DNA of 64,000 nt from Bicyclus anynana. Lineage: Eukaryota > Arthropoda > Insecta > Lepidoptera > Nymphalidae. The position numbers were made by a program, and so were the translations under genes. The stretch is taken from the NCBI RefSeq assembly GCF_947172395.1, contig NC_069105.1, forward strand, positions 992,001 through 1,056,000, written 5' to 3'. The notes below the pieces were generated by a model that saw nothing but the letters and a program-made list of their open reading frames with translations, made no database searches and was not told the DNA's origin. Shown piece after piece: positions 1-13,300 of this stretch. Positions within the stretch are counted from its first letter, which is position 1; each line of letters opens with the position of its first letter.

Positions 1-357
1 GTTTCACAGGGCAAGTTCTGTCAGAAATAGAAATACTACTAAAATAAGCCTTTTTGGTTTGTAGTTTGGTAGTTGGGTAAGAAAATGCCAAAGCTGTAAA
101 ATCACGACCACTGATATTTGGCCAACAATTAACATTTCCGTGACGGGAGGCTATTTCGACCAAACAGGGTGTGGCGATGAATTTAGCTCAAATGATTTGT
201 GCCTCCTAAAAGTTTTATTACTACCCTCCCCTTATTCTTTCGTGACTAACCCGAATTGTGTTATTCGACAATCTGTATATGGGGGACTTAAAGTTGCTTA
301 GTGATTTACTGAACTGTTCTGTTCGTGGCATCATTAATGGATGATAGGATGCTGTGC
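1..357. other. Unrecognised AT-rich sequence
   Basis: This is probably intronic or upstream DNA of the claudin-like gene. I see no reading frame, repeat or splice signal that I can defend. Confidence 0.4.
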
Positions 358-563
358 CTAGTTACCCCTATCGGCAAAGACGTACTGCCTAGCAATTTAG
401 CGTTCCGGTACGATGTCCTTCAGAAACCGAAAGGGGTGTGTTTCATGCTACTCATGAAAATCCACACCCTCCACCTTCCTCCCTCCAAATCCACATCTTA
501 GATTGCATCATCACTTACCATAGGTTAGATTGTAGTCAAAGGCTAACTTGTAAAGAATAAAGC
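357..563 (+). mobile_element. SINE-A, 5'-truncated copy
   Basis: It matches the body and tail of SINE-A: a TACC..CGGCAAAGACGTAC block, CGTTCCGGTACGATG, GAAACCGAAAGGGGTGTG, then the terminal AGATTGCATCATCACTTACC and GGCTAACTTGTAAAGAATAA. The tRNA-like head is missing and the middle carries a small local duplication around 445-490. Confidence 0.75.
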
Positions 564-933
564 CCATATTAACGGCCTACAAGGTCAAACCTCATCCCTT
601 TATATGAAAGAATATGCGCTGCATAGCTTAAGCCCACCACGCTGCTCAAATGTCGGTTGGCGGGCTTGGTGATACTGTTCAGTTCATGACCACTATCAGA
701 GTAGTTCATAATAATGACTAAGGGTGCCCGTTCACTTACAATTTTCAGTTGGCCGACTATCGAACAACTAAATTGCAAATGCGTACCATTTAGTTGGTAA
801 TTTTTTTTATCGGAAGTAAATCGCGGCTCTGATACGATTGGTGTCCAGTTTATTAGTTGAACGATTTAGTTGGAGAAGATGTGCGGGCTGTCATAAATCT
901 GTTAGCAGGACCTCGTTATCCAAAACCACCTAT

Positions 934-965
934 GACACCACTGGACCCAATGGTCCAGTGGTGTC
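934..965. repeat. Perfect 14-bp stem hairpin
   Basis: GACACCACTGGACC at 934-947 is followed by the loop CAAT and its exact complement at 952-965. It may be the core of a short foldback element. No downstream T-run suggests a terminator role. Confidence 0.7.
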
Positions 966-1423
966 TTAGGCAATCAAATTCCATCAAAATTACAGATACA
1001 ATATTAATAAAAGAGATGTGTAAATCCGGTTTCAGGCGGTTTTGAACAGCAATACAAACATACAAACAAATTAATTTTAAGCCCCAGTAACTCCACGGTT
1101 CAAGGGCCGAACACAAATCCGAGAAGTCATAGGTTAAAATAGGTCAAACCCCACCTATTGGGTGTCGTACCCGCTCGTAACAGTCTTTTCATTTAAAAGG
1201 AAAGGGGAAAATTAATCGTGTCTAAAAATATAAAGCTAGTATTCTTTGGACTCGTTGCTCCGTGATTCGTATGTGGTCGGATTCGAGTTCTGGGTCGTGC
1301 TGTGAAATGGGCATTGAGCTTTAGAGTTGGAAAACGCGCTTATTAGAGCACGTTAAAGCTTCGTTCATTAGATGTTTCCGATCATAATTATTATTAATTA
1401 TCTGTATAACTATTATTTTACAA

Positions 1424-2080
1424 TGTCTTGTATAACTCGCAAGTGCGAGTTTCGAATTCAAATCAGCAGTTCTATTCTGTAACTGTGTTTTGTATAACTC
1501 GCAAGAGCGAATTACGAATTCACCTCTGCAGTGCTAATCTGTAACTGTGTTTTGTATAACTCGAAAGAGCGAGTTTCGAATTCACCTCAGCTGTGCTATT
1601 CTGTATTTATGTTTTGTATAACTCGCAAGTGCTAGTTTCAAATTCATCTCAGCAGTGCGATTCTGTCGCTATGTTTTGTATAACTCACAAGTGCGAGTTT
1701 CGAATTCACCTCAGCAGTGCTATTCTTGATCTATGTTTTGTATAACTCGCAAGCGCGAGTTTCGAATTCACCTCAGCTGTGCTATTCTTGATCTATGTTT
1801 TGTATAACTCGCAAGCGCGAGTTTCGAATTCACCTCAGCTGTGCTATTCTGTATTTATGTTTTGTATAACTCTCAAGTGCGAGTTTCAAATTCATCTCAG
1901 CAGTGCGATTCTGTCGCTATGTTTTGTATAACTCGCAAGCGCGAGTTTCGAATTCACCTCAGCTGTGCTATTCTGTATTTATGTTTTGTATAACTCTCAA
2001 GTGCGAGTTTCAAATTCATCTCAGCAGTGCGATTCTGTCGCTATGTTTTGTATAACTCGCAAGTGCGAGTTTCGAATTGA
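1424..2080 (+). repeat. About 62-bp tandem satellite with palindromic core, about 11 units
   Basis: The repeat unit begins TGTTTTGTATAACTCGCAAG, continues with the palindrome partner GCGAGTTTCGAATTC, and ends with an ACCTCAGCAGTGCTATTCTG-type block. Each unit contains ACTCGC-N4-GCGAGT and an EcoRI-like GAATTC. In the second half, two variants alternate: one with TTTCAAATTCATC and CTGTCGCTATG, one with TTTCGAATTCACC and CTGTATTTATG. This hints at a dimeric higher-order period of about 124 bp. Confidence 0.9.
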
Positions 2081-2372
2081 CGAGGTTATTCTAACGTAAC
2101 TGTAACTTGCGAGTTATACAAAACATATTTACAGAATAGCACTGCAGCACGGCTATTCACTAACGATATTTTGTATGACTCGCATGTGCGAGTTTCGAAT
2201 TCTCACCGCTATCTTTCTTATTCTATAGTATCGTGTTAGACAGAGAGATGTAGAGGTGAATTCGAAACTCGCACTTGCGAGTTATAAAAATATCGATTAT
2301 CAATAAAGAATAGCGCTCTACTGTTTCTATCAGTCTATAGTATCGTGTAAGACAGAGAGAGATAGTGGTGAA
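2081..2372. repeat. Diverged and inverted satellite units flanking the array
   Basis: Units of the 62-bp family continue in broken and inverted form: CTTGCGAGTTATACAAAACA at about 2107 and GAATTCGAAACTCGCACTTG at about 2260 are reverse complements of the array unit. Between them ATAGTATCGTGT(T/A)AGACAGAGAG occurs twice (about 2225 and 2338). Confidence 0.7.
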
Positions 2373-2695
2373 TACAAAATTTGAAAGGTTTGCTGGCCTA
2401 TTCACTAACTTTAAGTAGGTGAATAGGCCGGTTGGTCTTGTAGTGGGCCAAATAGGCCTTTAAAATGATGATGATACTTATTGAAAATAAAAAAAAATAT
2501 AAAAGCGAGTTGCAGCAATACAATCATCGGTAAAATTGTGCTATTAGGTACAATGTAAAACGCGTTATTAGGTAAATAGATATAGTTAGACCGACTTGTC
2601 CTTGAATTAAACAATGGAGTATGTAGATACGAGTAGGTACATATTATGTCTAATTCTGCATGTATTTTATAAAGTAAAACCTGTCTGGTTTCGTA

Positions 2696-3024
2696 GTTTT
2701 TTTTTTTTTTATTCTTTACAAGTTAGCCCTTGACTACAATCTCACCGATGTAAGCGATGATGCAGTCTAAGATGGAAACGGGCTAACTTGTTAGGAGGAG
2801 GATGAAAATCCACGCTCCCTTTCGGTTTCTACACGACATCGTACCGGAACGCTAAATCGCTTGGCGGTACGTCTTTGTCGGTAGGGTGGTAACTAGCCAC
2901 GGCCTAAGCCTTCCACCAGGCAGACCTGGACCAATTAAGAAAACCTCAATCGGCCCAGCCGGGGATCGAACCCAGGACCTCCGTCTTGTAAATCCACCGC
3001 GCATACCACTGCGCCACGGAGGTC
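2696..3024 (-). mobile_element. SINE-A, near full-length copy
   Basis: Read on the minus strand it starts with a tRNA-like head (CCTCCGTGGCGCAGTGGTAT, B box GGTTCGATCCCC), goes through the conserved body, and ends ...GGGCTAACTTGTAAAGAAT with an A-run (T11 at its left edge on the + strand). It is the best reference copy in the left part of the window. The head is RNA polymerase III promoter-like, not a functional tRNA gene. Confidence 0.85.
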
Positions 3025-3130
3025 GTCAAGTTTGTGTATAAATTATGAAATAAAATCTGGTTACACTAATCTACCTGTTTAGTGTACCTCGATTTTGTAG
3101 ATCCTGAATTGAAATAAAATAGAATAAATT

Positions 3131-3213
3131 CATCATCATCATCCGATCAGCCGATGGACGTCCACTGCTGGACATAGACCTTTTGTAGGGACTTCCAAAA
3201 CATCACGACACTG
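3131..3213 (-). mobile_element. RTE-type LINE 3' end fragment
   Basis: (CAT)n is followed by CAGCCGATGGACGTCCACTG and CTTTTGTAGGGACTTCC. This is the complement of the 3' coding end and (ATG)n tail of the RTE element seen at 28793-29210. Confidence 0.75.
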
Positions 3214-3451
3214 ATATTTTACCAGAAAAAAGCCACGTTATTTGTGAGTGCCATACATTTCATTATATTCCCGTATTCCCATGGGAATGAGAACTACGCG
3301 GGTGAAACCGTGAGGTTCTACTAATATTTTATAACCCAATCCAGGACTATAAAGGTCTGGAAGCCGAGACCAATGAGACACATTGTTAGGTTTTACTGCT
3401 ATTATATAACACTGTTTGAGATTCTGTTGTGCTGTATCATTTATTTATTTG

Positions 3452-3692
3452 CTTTCTGCATCCACGGCAGTGGGTTCGATTCCCATAACTGGAAAATATT
3501 TGTGTGTTGAGCATGGGTGTTTTCCAGTGTCTGTGTGTATTTATACATTATATAAGTATTTATATGTAGTATATAATTGTATATTAATATTATAATATCA
3601 ACTATCTTAGCACCCATAACACAAGCTACTTTGTATGCTTACTTTGGGGCTAGATAGTGATGTGTATTGTTTAAGTATATTTATATTTATAT
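3452..3692 (+). mobile_element. SINE-C copy (head truncated)
   Basis: It starts at TGCATCCACGGCAGTGGGTT with the B-box-like GGTTCGATTCCC. It continues through GGAAAATATTTGTGTG, GTATTTATACATTATATAAG and ends with CTTTGGGGCTAGATAGTGAT. It is the same family as 50318-50575 and its mirror at 57392-57635. Confidence 0.75.
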
Positions 3693-4158
3693 ATTTTATT
3701 TATTTATAGACATGAAATATGCCCAGAGAAACATTACAGTTTCCCAATTCGTTTCTCGAGCAGTCAGAAATATAATTACAACAATAAATCATTTTGTAAT
3801 TTTAACAAAATGAATATTAAACAATCAAAATAATTTAAAAATAATAAATTCAATTCAAATTCAAACAAATTAAAAATTAAGAGTAAATTAACATTAACCA
3901 AGTCAAATAAATTAAAATTTAACAATTCAAATAAATTAGTAACAATAGTCAAGAATTAGAATACACAAAAAAATAACAATAAAAATTAACTAGTCAAAGA
4001 AACAAAATTAAAGACAAGAAAAAAGAGAAAAGAAAGATATCTTATACATAAAATCTATTCTAGTAACAATTTAATTTTATTTACAATCTGATAAACAGGG
4101 GTGTGAAAAATGTCTAATTCTAAATTTCTACTAGTTTCATGTTTTTGTTTGTCCACAG
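3693..4158. other. A-rich LINE-tail-like sequence, then unique DNA up to the exon
   Basis: TTTATTTATAGACATGAAAT, then a long AATTAAA-rich stretch without coding signal. It resembles the 3' tail of an inverted LINE, but I cannot name the family. Confidence 0.35.
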
Positions 4159-4269
4159 TTGAGAACCCAAACTACGATCAAGGCTACTTCGGGCCATGGC
4201 GTGTCTGCAAGCGGCTGCTTTACTATCGGGAGAAATGCGGCACCGACGTCTCCAAGTTCCGACCGTCGA
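4159..4269 (+). CDS. Claudin-like gene, first visible exon
   Basis: The acceptor is tttgtttgtccacag and the donor is TCGA|gtaagt. The 111 nt read (x)TT-GAG-AAC..., giving ENPNYDQGYFGPW followed by Cys, nine residues, then Cys. This is the second half of the first extracellular loop. It needs an upstream exon that donates one base of the first codon, so the gene begins left of position 1 or in an exon I did not recognise in the first 4 kb. Confidence 0.85.
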
Positions 4270-4282
4270 GTAAGTAGAATAC

Positions 4283-4314
<32 letters not shown>

Positions 4315-7300
4315 TATCAACCCATATTCGACTCACTGCTAAACTCGAGTCTGCCCTCAGAATGAGTGGGATTAGGTTAATAGTCCACCACGCTGGCCCA
4401 ATGCGGATTGGCAGACTTCACACACGCAGGGAATTAAGAATATTATCTGGTATGCAGGTTTCCTCACGATGTTTTTCCTTCACCGTTGATGAATGTTATT
4501 ATGCAATTTACAGTGCACATAGCGTGCGATGGAATGAGCTATGCTCGGAGTCTCTGCGTGATCGAATCAATAATGAGGAGATCTGTAAGCAGGACTGACG
4601 ACGTCAAGCGAGTCGCAGGGATTTGCTGGATGCAAGCGGCTCAGTATCGTGATGTTTGGAAGTCCCTACAAAAGGCCTATGTCCTGCAGTGGACGTCCAT
4701 CGGCTGATATGATGATGATGAGGCCTATACGGATATGACCACTGCCTTCATTTGGGAGGCGTAGGTCCGGGATATGCATCTCCAACTTTTCACGTGTCTC
4801 AAACGGTGAAGGAAAAACATCGTAAGGAAACCGGCATATCTGAGATTTTTAAGAGATTCTCTACGTGTGTGAAGTATGCCAATCCGTAATTTACCAGCGT
4901 AGTGGACTATTAGCGTAACCCCTCTCATTCTGAGAGGAGACTCGTGCTCAACAGTGAGCCGATGATATGCGATATTAGTTATTAATGACGTGATACGATT
5001 AGGATAAAGTTTTCGTAATGTTTCCACTGCTTCGAATTAAATGGGGCGACGACTCAGAGTTCCGATCGTCGAGTGAGTCGTGACCAGCATTTTCTATTTT
5101 ATTTATAAACCACACGATTTTAACCGCAATTTAATCGAACTCCGTAGTACATCTTAGCCATTCTCTCGGTAACAATAAATTCTCCCATGTCTATTCGACA
5201 AGATTCTCAGCAAAAGATACTATTATACCCAACTAGCAAATCCCTGCGACTTTTCTTGTTTAAGTAAAACAACACTAAAACCTTCATATACTAAAGAATT
5301 TGCGTTAAAATCGGTCCTTTTGCATGAAAGTCCATCAGGAGTATGTACGAAATATTATTTTACTTGCTTTTTGCATTTTTTAAAGACTCTTAAAATACTG
5401 AAATTTGTTGAAATACTGTACTGTTGAAAGCTCATTAGTGGAACGGTTATAAAGTGGGCTAAAATCCACCGCGCATACCACTGCGCCACAGGCCGTCAAA
5501 AGCCACTATAATATTTATTTTAAGCAAGCATATTTGTTTCCTTTGTGTGTAAATCTTTACCCTTTATTGGGTCCCCCAACTAATTTTGATACAGGGCTCG
5601 TCCAAGGCACGCTACGCTACTGCTAAAATCTCAAAAGTGTTGGATTCAATCACAAATAAGTACTAGTAAATTAACAGTTTCAACACATGAAAATCTGTTT
5701 TATATTTGTTTTTTATCTATTTTGAGATTCGTACTTGAACTTTGTTAACAATCGTTGATGGTACGTACAGTTTTTATTGTCTACATTTTATTGCAACCGT
5801 CTGCATTGCATTTGCGACCTTGACCCTGCATTAACAACAGTTTCTTCAATGCAATATGCACTGTTGCACTATTCGTATATTTTTATATTCTCGAATACCA
5901 TTCATTTACACGGCGACTAATTGCCTTGACTGGTGACAGACGGGCTGGCTCATTTTTTGCGCATATGCGGAAATGCAGCCAGTATTTTTGCCAACACGTG
6001 GGCACGATTTGTATAGCTATTAAGATATAGTCAGCTTAAGTTTCTCTTGCATTGTTTCTCAATAAATAGTAGATATTTATCTTAACCTTAGCCTTGTTTC
6101 GGGTCTGCTCTGAACACGAGGCGTAAACAAATCCTTATCACCATCATGATATCAGCTGATGGTTGTCCAGTACAATAAAAGGACTTTTGTAGGGACTTCC
6201 AAACATCACGATCCTGAGCTGCCTGCATCTAGCGAATCCCTGCGATTCGCTTAATGTCGTCAGTCAATCGACCAACACTGCGTTTTCTAGTGCGGGGTCG
6301 CTATTCCAGCACATTCGGACCCCATCGTCCATCGGCTCTTCGAACTATGTGCCCTACTCATTGCCACTGCCTCGCGACTCGCTAAGCTGTCAGTGACTTT
6401 GGTTCTTCTGCGGATCTCCTCATTTCTGATTCGATCACGCGGAGTTACTCAGAGCATAAGCATAGCTCGTTCAATGTGGATTTTCATCCTCCTCCAAACA
6501 AGTTAGCCCGCTTCCATCTTACATTGCATCATCACTTACTATCAGTTGAGATTGTAGTCAAGGGCTAACTTAACTTAAGAATAAGAATAAATTCAAAGGT
6601 TTGTAAAAATAAACATTTAAACCATGGTATAATAGAAACGACAAAATAAAACTCAAGAACTTCTTATTTTGCAGTTATTGCATCAAAATTTCGTTATGCA
6701 CTTTGGGAAAATATCAATTCTGTTTGCAATAACAAAGTTTGTGATTTATATTGGTTGCGTCATGAAATGCAACAGTCGCTAGTAAAGTATGGTTTAATTA
6801 TTAACAGTCGCTAGTAAATTAGTTTAAATGCATTTCAGTTTAAAATTTAAGGGCCAGTGTACACCTGACAAGCGGATTAGCTGCAATTATTACTGTCTTA
6901 CAAGCACATTTGAGTAGTAATTGTTTGTCTGTGTGTTGGGGCTTTACTGCAAGTTCTTGAAGTGTTGAAGCTTCTACTTAAGCATTTATGATATTAGGAA
7001 TTTCAAAAATTTTACACTTAAGTGTTTTTCAGATAGCAATACGGTGACAGTCGCCTATATGACATTCATAATACGTACGAGTACTATTATAGTGAAACTT
7101 TCAAGAGTGAAACGAACTGTCACCCGCACCATCCTACTCGTACATGAAACGAACTGTAACCTCGACTAAATAAATATATTTTTTTTTAAATTTTAAATGT
7201 ATATGTTTACCTTTTTCTAAAATATACTTGACAAGCGACAAGCCGATAGAAGATGTTATAGCTTGGCAAGTTTGTTGATGATACTTCCATGACATGCAGG

Positions 7301-10300
7301 CGACGGGGGGGAGGGGACTGCGAGGATGCGAAGTCGTGCGCGCGGGGCACAGGGAAGGACTGCGCGCAGATGAAGTCGCGGAGCATCGGGAGTGTTACGA
7401 AAGAATTTGCCAAGCTATAATTAACTGTCGACTTTATTCCAACGGCGACAATGTCAATATTCGTTTGACAGTAAGAAACATCACTTCGTCGCGTCTCGTT
7501 AGATGTGCGCTGGCCCTATTAGTCAATATGTGTAGGCTAACCTATAATTATAAACAGTTATAAATACCACCTCGTTCTCGATCCCGTTCAACATAAAACA
7601 CACCGTGTGGATTTTTTTTATAAGTAGGTAATACTTGACTGAATCATGGTTTATCTTCTAAGTCGTCGCCTATCTCTTAACAAAGAAAGTTTTAGAATGC
7701 ACCGCCTTTGTCCTGGTAACCTAAGGTAATAGGCTACTTACCTCTTTTGTAAACAGTGTTTAAACTGAATTATGAAGTACAATAAGCTAATTTTATTTAT
7801 TTTGTCCCGTTAATAAAAAATTTAATATAAAAGAAAAAATATCTCCGTAATTTTTTTGCCGCCGAAACACAACACATTAGCAAGTGACGTCATTCATCGA
7901 GATAACAGCGTGATTGGCGTTTGCAGTGATGTGATTCAAGCAGATGTATGAATTCGTCTTGCTTGCTTGGCACCTTGATGGTTTTGGGAGGTACCAGGGT
8001 TCAAGAGACCAGTCCACCTTCTACCCGCCAGGTATAAACTATAAACCGATATTTTTATGTTTTCCTCGGCATAATATGAAAAGTCATGTTCCAAGCTTCG
8101 CTTCGACTCTTCAAAATGCTGAAATATAAATAATAATAAATAATAAATCTTTATTCATCAAAAACTTCATATCACAAAATTAAGTTGAAGCCCTGCCTCC
8201 TGTACATGTTAATACTGTGTTACAGGAAGCAGTGTCTTCCCATTTTCAATGTTGCAGTAGTTTGATAAACAATTTTATACAGTTACAAATACAATAAATC
8301 ATAAGAAAAAGAAAAAAAAACATGCAGAACTGAAGTTAAAAAAAAAAAATAATATAGCTTTCAGCTTTTTTAAAATGAGGTCTGGTTGCTACTGGTCGAC
8401 AATGTGTCTTTTCTCATCAGGAGATATTATCTTAGGCCTACTGTGTATCGAAAAGTAAACCAGCCATATTATTTAAAAAAAAATCTGTGACGCCCAGCTA
8501 TCACATATATATACTTCCAGCAGTTATAACTAATGTAGATACTAGTGAACACAAAGTTATAAAAAATGAAGTATACGGCAAAAGATCGATATGCTTGTAA
8601 TATTGGGGTTAATGTGACCCAGTTGCGGTAGCATTATGTTTTATACATTCGGCGCATAGTGCAGTGTTAGTTTACTGCAAGCATCGCCAATAAGTTTCAT
8701 TTGAGGTCAATTTTTCAAAACAATATGGCTGACGCGGTCCTGTTTACCTTCCTATACACCAGTAGGTACGAAAACTGCACACGACATACCTCATCATGGG
8801 AAAAGCTACATTGTCGACCAATAGCGGCAGAGTTGAAATATCGCTCGCTCCCTCTTACGTCCTAACGCAACGAAAGAGAGTGATATTCCAACTCCGCCGC
8901 TGTTAATCGACAATATGTCATTGTTTAGGGAGATATGTTGTTGACGCATGGGCATACAGTGGGCCTAAGATAGACCACGACATATATCTCGAATCAAAAA
9001 TATCGCTCTCTCTTTCGTCACGTTCAGACGAAAAAGAGAGCAATGATTTTCGATTTGCTGCTATTGGTCGACATTATGTCTTTCTCTTCGCGAGTTAGGT
9101 ATATTGTTGACGCATGCTAGGCCTAAAGTAGGCCTAAGATAGACCAAGACATATCTCGAATCAAGAATATCGCACGTATCTTTCGTTGCGTTGGGACGAT
9201 AGAGAGAGCCACGATTTTTGAACAGCCGCTATTGGTCGACATTGTCTCTCTCAAGCTACACTGTAGTCTCATGCTAGGCCCACAGGTGATCGTCAAGCAT
9301 CTTCTTCTACACCCTATTTCATCATACTTACATAATATTATGATAATGAAAAAAATAGAAAGTTAAAATCAGTAAAAGAATAACGCTCCGAATCTTGTTA
9401 TTTTATTATAATACCTTAACAAATGTAATTAAATTAGATACAGATTACATTTTTTTTTATTGACAGACAGACGGAAATTAAAATGTTCTGTTAATAAAAG
9501 TTCCGTTTTTGCGACACGGAACCCTAAAAGTAAACACATCCAAAGTACCAGTCATAGAACCCTAAATAGCTTGAAAATCATTGTCAATGCCAACAGGAAC
9601 GGATACTAGGCAGTGACCAATTTCCCGGGACATTGAACAATGAAGAAGGCTATCAATAGAAAGGGAGGAAGCGACAAACAAGTGCATTTCAAGCTTATAA
9701 ATCTTTTGTTACACTGCTGATTATTTCAACGAACCATCGGATGTGATTATATCCATTATATTCTATCTAATAGATAATAGATAATAATCTATTAGATTCT
9801 ATTACTTATCACGTGAAAATATTACTTATTAAGTGAAAAGTACGTGTTTATTTCAATATTATTATACTAGCGGATGCCCGAAGTTTTTCCACAAATCCCG
9901 CGGGAACCATGATTTTTTCCGGGATGAAAAGTAGCCTATGTTACTTGTATATACATATCTATATGTGTTAATCTAGAGTAAAAAAACAAACATCCATACA
10001 AACTTTCGCGTTTTAATATTAGTAGGATAAAACGTCCTCCTCATTCACTAATCTCAGGAACTACTGATCATATTAGAAGAATTCTTTCAGTGTTAGAGAA
10101 CCCATTTATCGAGGAAGGCTATAGGCTATATATTATCCCCGTATCCTACGAAAACGCGAAACGCGAGTGAAACCGCGTAGCGTCAGCTAGTGTACCTATA
10201 AAAGCGAAATTTGTCACGAGCACAATCATAAAGTCTTGAAAACCGCTTGACGTACAAAGATGAAATTTGACAGGGAGGTAATTTATAGGGTTCAGCCGGG

Positions 10301-13300
10301 CTAGCATGGGCAAGGGATAAAATTTTTATCCACCCATTATATCCACTGACTAAGGATATAAATCCACCCGTCATAGCATGGCCACAAGGAAAAGGGTAGG
10401 GGTAGGGGTAGGGGTAGGGGTAGGGCAGGGGTAGGGTAGGGGTAGGGTAGGGGTAGTGTAGGGTAGGGTAGGGGTAGGGTAGGGGTAGGGCAGGGGTAGG
10501 GTAGGGTAGGGGTAGGGCAGGGGTAGGGTAGGGGTAGAGGTATAGAAGGGTAGAGTAGGGATAGAGAATAAGTGCACTTATGTCAAAACGAAGCTTGACC
10601 GGGTCCGCTAGTATGATAGATACTATAGATACCTACTACAAACCACCGCAAAAAACAATCACCAAACAAAACAATGCCCACAGAAAACAGATCAATAATA
10701 TGCACAAAATAACCAAATATTATCAAATTTACGTTTATTTTTCCACTATTGATATACCTAATGCCAATTTATAAGATATCTACAAATGGTTGGACAAGTC
10801 TTTCCCTCCGTTTATCCACCGGGGATAATATATCCACCGGCGTGCCCATGCGCGGTGAGTGGATAAAACGAGTGTGGGGGATAAACGTTTTATCCTCTCC
10901 CCGTGGATAAATTTCTCCCTTGCCCGTGCTAGCCCTGCTGGCTGACTATGTCTAGTGTGTCCAAAAACGTCCAGTTTCCTAACTGTCTCAAAGTTAGTAG
11001 ATGTCCGCTAAGAACGGGTTTTGTGACAGGGCCGGATTAAGGAGGTCTAAGGGCGAACGAAGTCACGATAATGAATGTTGTCAATAGAAAGGGAGGAAGT
11101 GGGGTGGAAAGAACAGCTTTTCAAGCTTATAAATCTTTTATTAAACTCCCAACTGCTGGTTATTTCCAGGAGCCATCGGATGTGATAATAATCTATTAGA
11201 AAACTAGCTACGCAGACGTCTAGTCCGGTACTACAAGTTCTCGAGATATCATCGGAAAAGTTGTGCCATACAACATGTATGAGGAAACTTTATACCTTGA
11301 CTAGCTGGTGCCGCGCGGTTTCACCCGCGTGGTTCCCGTTTCTGTAGGAGTACGGGGATAATACATAGCCTATAGCCTTCCCTGATAAAAGGGCTATCTA
11401 ACACTGAAAGAATTTCTTAAATCGGACCAGTAGTTCCTGAGATTAGCGCGTTCAATCAAACAAACAAACTCTTCAGCTTTATAATATTAGTATAGATAAA
11501 TTTCTTTTAACTGATAGTAAGTGTAGATGTAGCCTATAATGGTCTATCTGGGTCTAGGAACAAAAAATTACGTGGTATTCAAGACGAGTCTGCCAAAATT
11601 ATATGCGTACCGTAGCAAGATAATAGTCAATGTAACGCAATTTGATAGAAGGTTATTAGACATCATTATCAACTCATATTCGGCTCACTGCTGAGCTCGG
11701 AATGACAGGGGTTAGAACAATAGTCCACCACGCTGGCCCAATGCGGATTGGCAGACTTCACACACTCAGAGAATTAAGAAAATTCTCTGGTATGCAGGTT
11801 TCCTCACGATGTTTTTCCTTCACCGCTTGAGACACGTAATATTTAATTTCTTAAAATGCACACAACTGAAAAGTTGGAGGTGCATGCCCTAGACAGGATT
11901 CAAACCCACACCCTCCAGAATCGGAGGCAAAGATCATATTTACTGGGCTATCACTAGCAAGACCATAGTCAATGTTAATTCATATTCATATTCATATTCA
12001 TTACACTATAAAAATTTTAATAAAAAAATATAACCGACTTCAAAACCTAAAAAAGTACCCATTAAACTAAAATGTGAAAAATAACATCATCATATTATTA
12101 TGTTCTACCTGCTGATCAGTATGGAGGCGGTGCTAAGCCGGTGATGTATCATCAGATCGATTCCAAACCTTCATGAAACTGTAGTGATTTAAAATACTAA
12201 ATGGGAAAACTTAGGAACACACTGGGCATTTATATAATTTTTGAAAGTTTCCCTCAATTTCTCCAAGATTCCATCATCAGATCTTGACATGATAGCAATG
12301 GGACCAAATGGGGGGTGTACCCTTTAAAACAAAAAAATAATTTTTGAAATCAGTCCAGGCGTCTTCGAGTAATCAAATACCGGTCAAATTGAGAACCTCC
12401 TCCTTTTTGAAGTCGGTTAAAAAGACGGCGGTATCTCATAAAGTAATCAAATTGGTAGCAACTGCATTCACAACTCCTTTGTTCTTCGTATTGATTATTT
12501 CCACAAGCTTGGGGCATCTACCGGAAAATTGAGACATACCTACCTTGTTTATGCAACAGGTACTGTGCGAATATTTTTTTTTATCGCTGGGTTATGTAGG
12601 TACTCTTTACCCCTTTACCCCATTTACTTTTTACCCTTCCGGAAACAATGCCGATTACATTGTTTTGAGAGGGTTTAGAATCTAGAAAACCTGCTACACT
12701 TAACCTCTTGTAAACTGAAAACCTTTTTGATATTTTCCTAAATTTTCACGCCATCACGCGTTTAGGGCTGGACCGATTTCACTATTTTTTTATGTGTTTG
12801 TTATTGTCAGGAGAAGGCTCTTATGGCAGAAAAAAAATTAGGGTAGGGGTAGTTGTAAGTTTACATAGAGTTTCACGCGGACGAAGTCGCGGGCGTTCGC
12901 TATTGTTTAATAAAATGTATCTATTAGTATTGAAGTATGGATTGAGAAAAATATTCATTTAAGACCTTCAGTTTTAACTGCGCAGTTTTAACTCTACAGT
13001 TTTATCTAATCGCAATTAACAGTTAAAACTGACGGACTCTACACGGACGATTTAACTGAATATTTTGGCTGTTCAGGTAAAACTGCAGGTCTGTAGCACG
13101 GCTAATTTACGCCGTAAAACGGTATCGCAACGCGGAGTTTTAGAGCGCTTGTATATATACAGAATGTCGTGTGCAATGTGTTGCGTAAATATATTAAAAT
13201 TCTCATTCGGTGGGCAGATGGCTGATGGCCCTACGAGAATGGCACGTGTGACTTTGCATACTGACAAGATACTACAGATTACATTGACAAGATACTAAAA

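Noticed and set aside
857..1045. Small frame as an upstream exon of the claudin-like gene
   Set aside because: There is no hydrophobic first helix and no flanking splice sites. The frame crosses a perfect hairpin.
4159..4365. Histidine-rich frame starting at the exon
   Set aside because: It is out of frame with the claudin-like exon and reads through (CAT)n of SINE-B.
7207..7563. GC-rich frames on both strands as an exon
   Set aside because: Inverted ends at 7254 and 7425 mark a MITE. The frames lack splice sites and known domains.
10389..10560. Interstitial telomere repeat
   Set aside because: The unit is GGGTA/GGGGTA, not TTAGG, and recurs at Helitron ends.
10371..10577. Minus-strand frame of Pro/Thr/Leu/Tyr repeats as a protein (also at 27897-28121)
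   Set aside because: It is only the translation of the (CCCTAC)n simple repeat inside Helitron-like elements.
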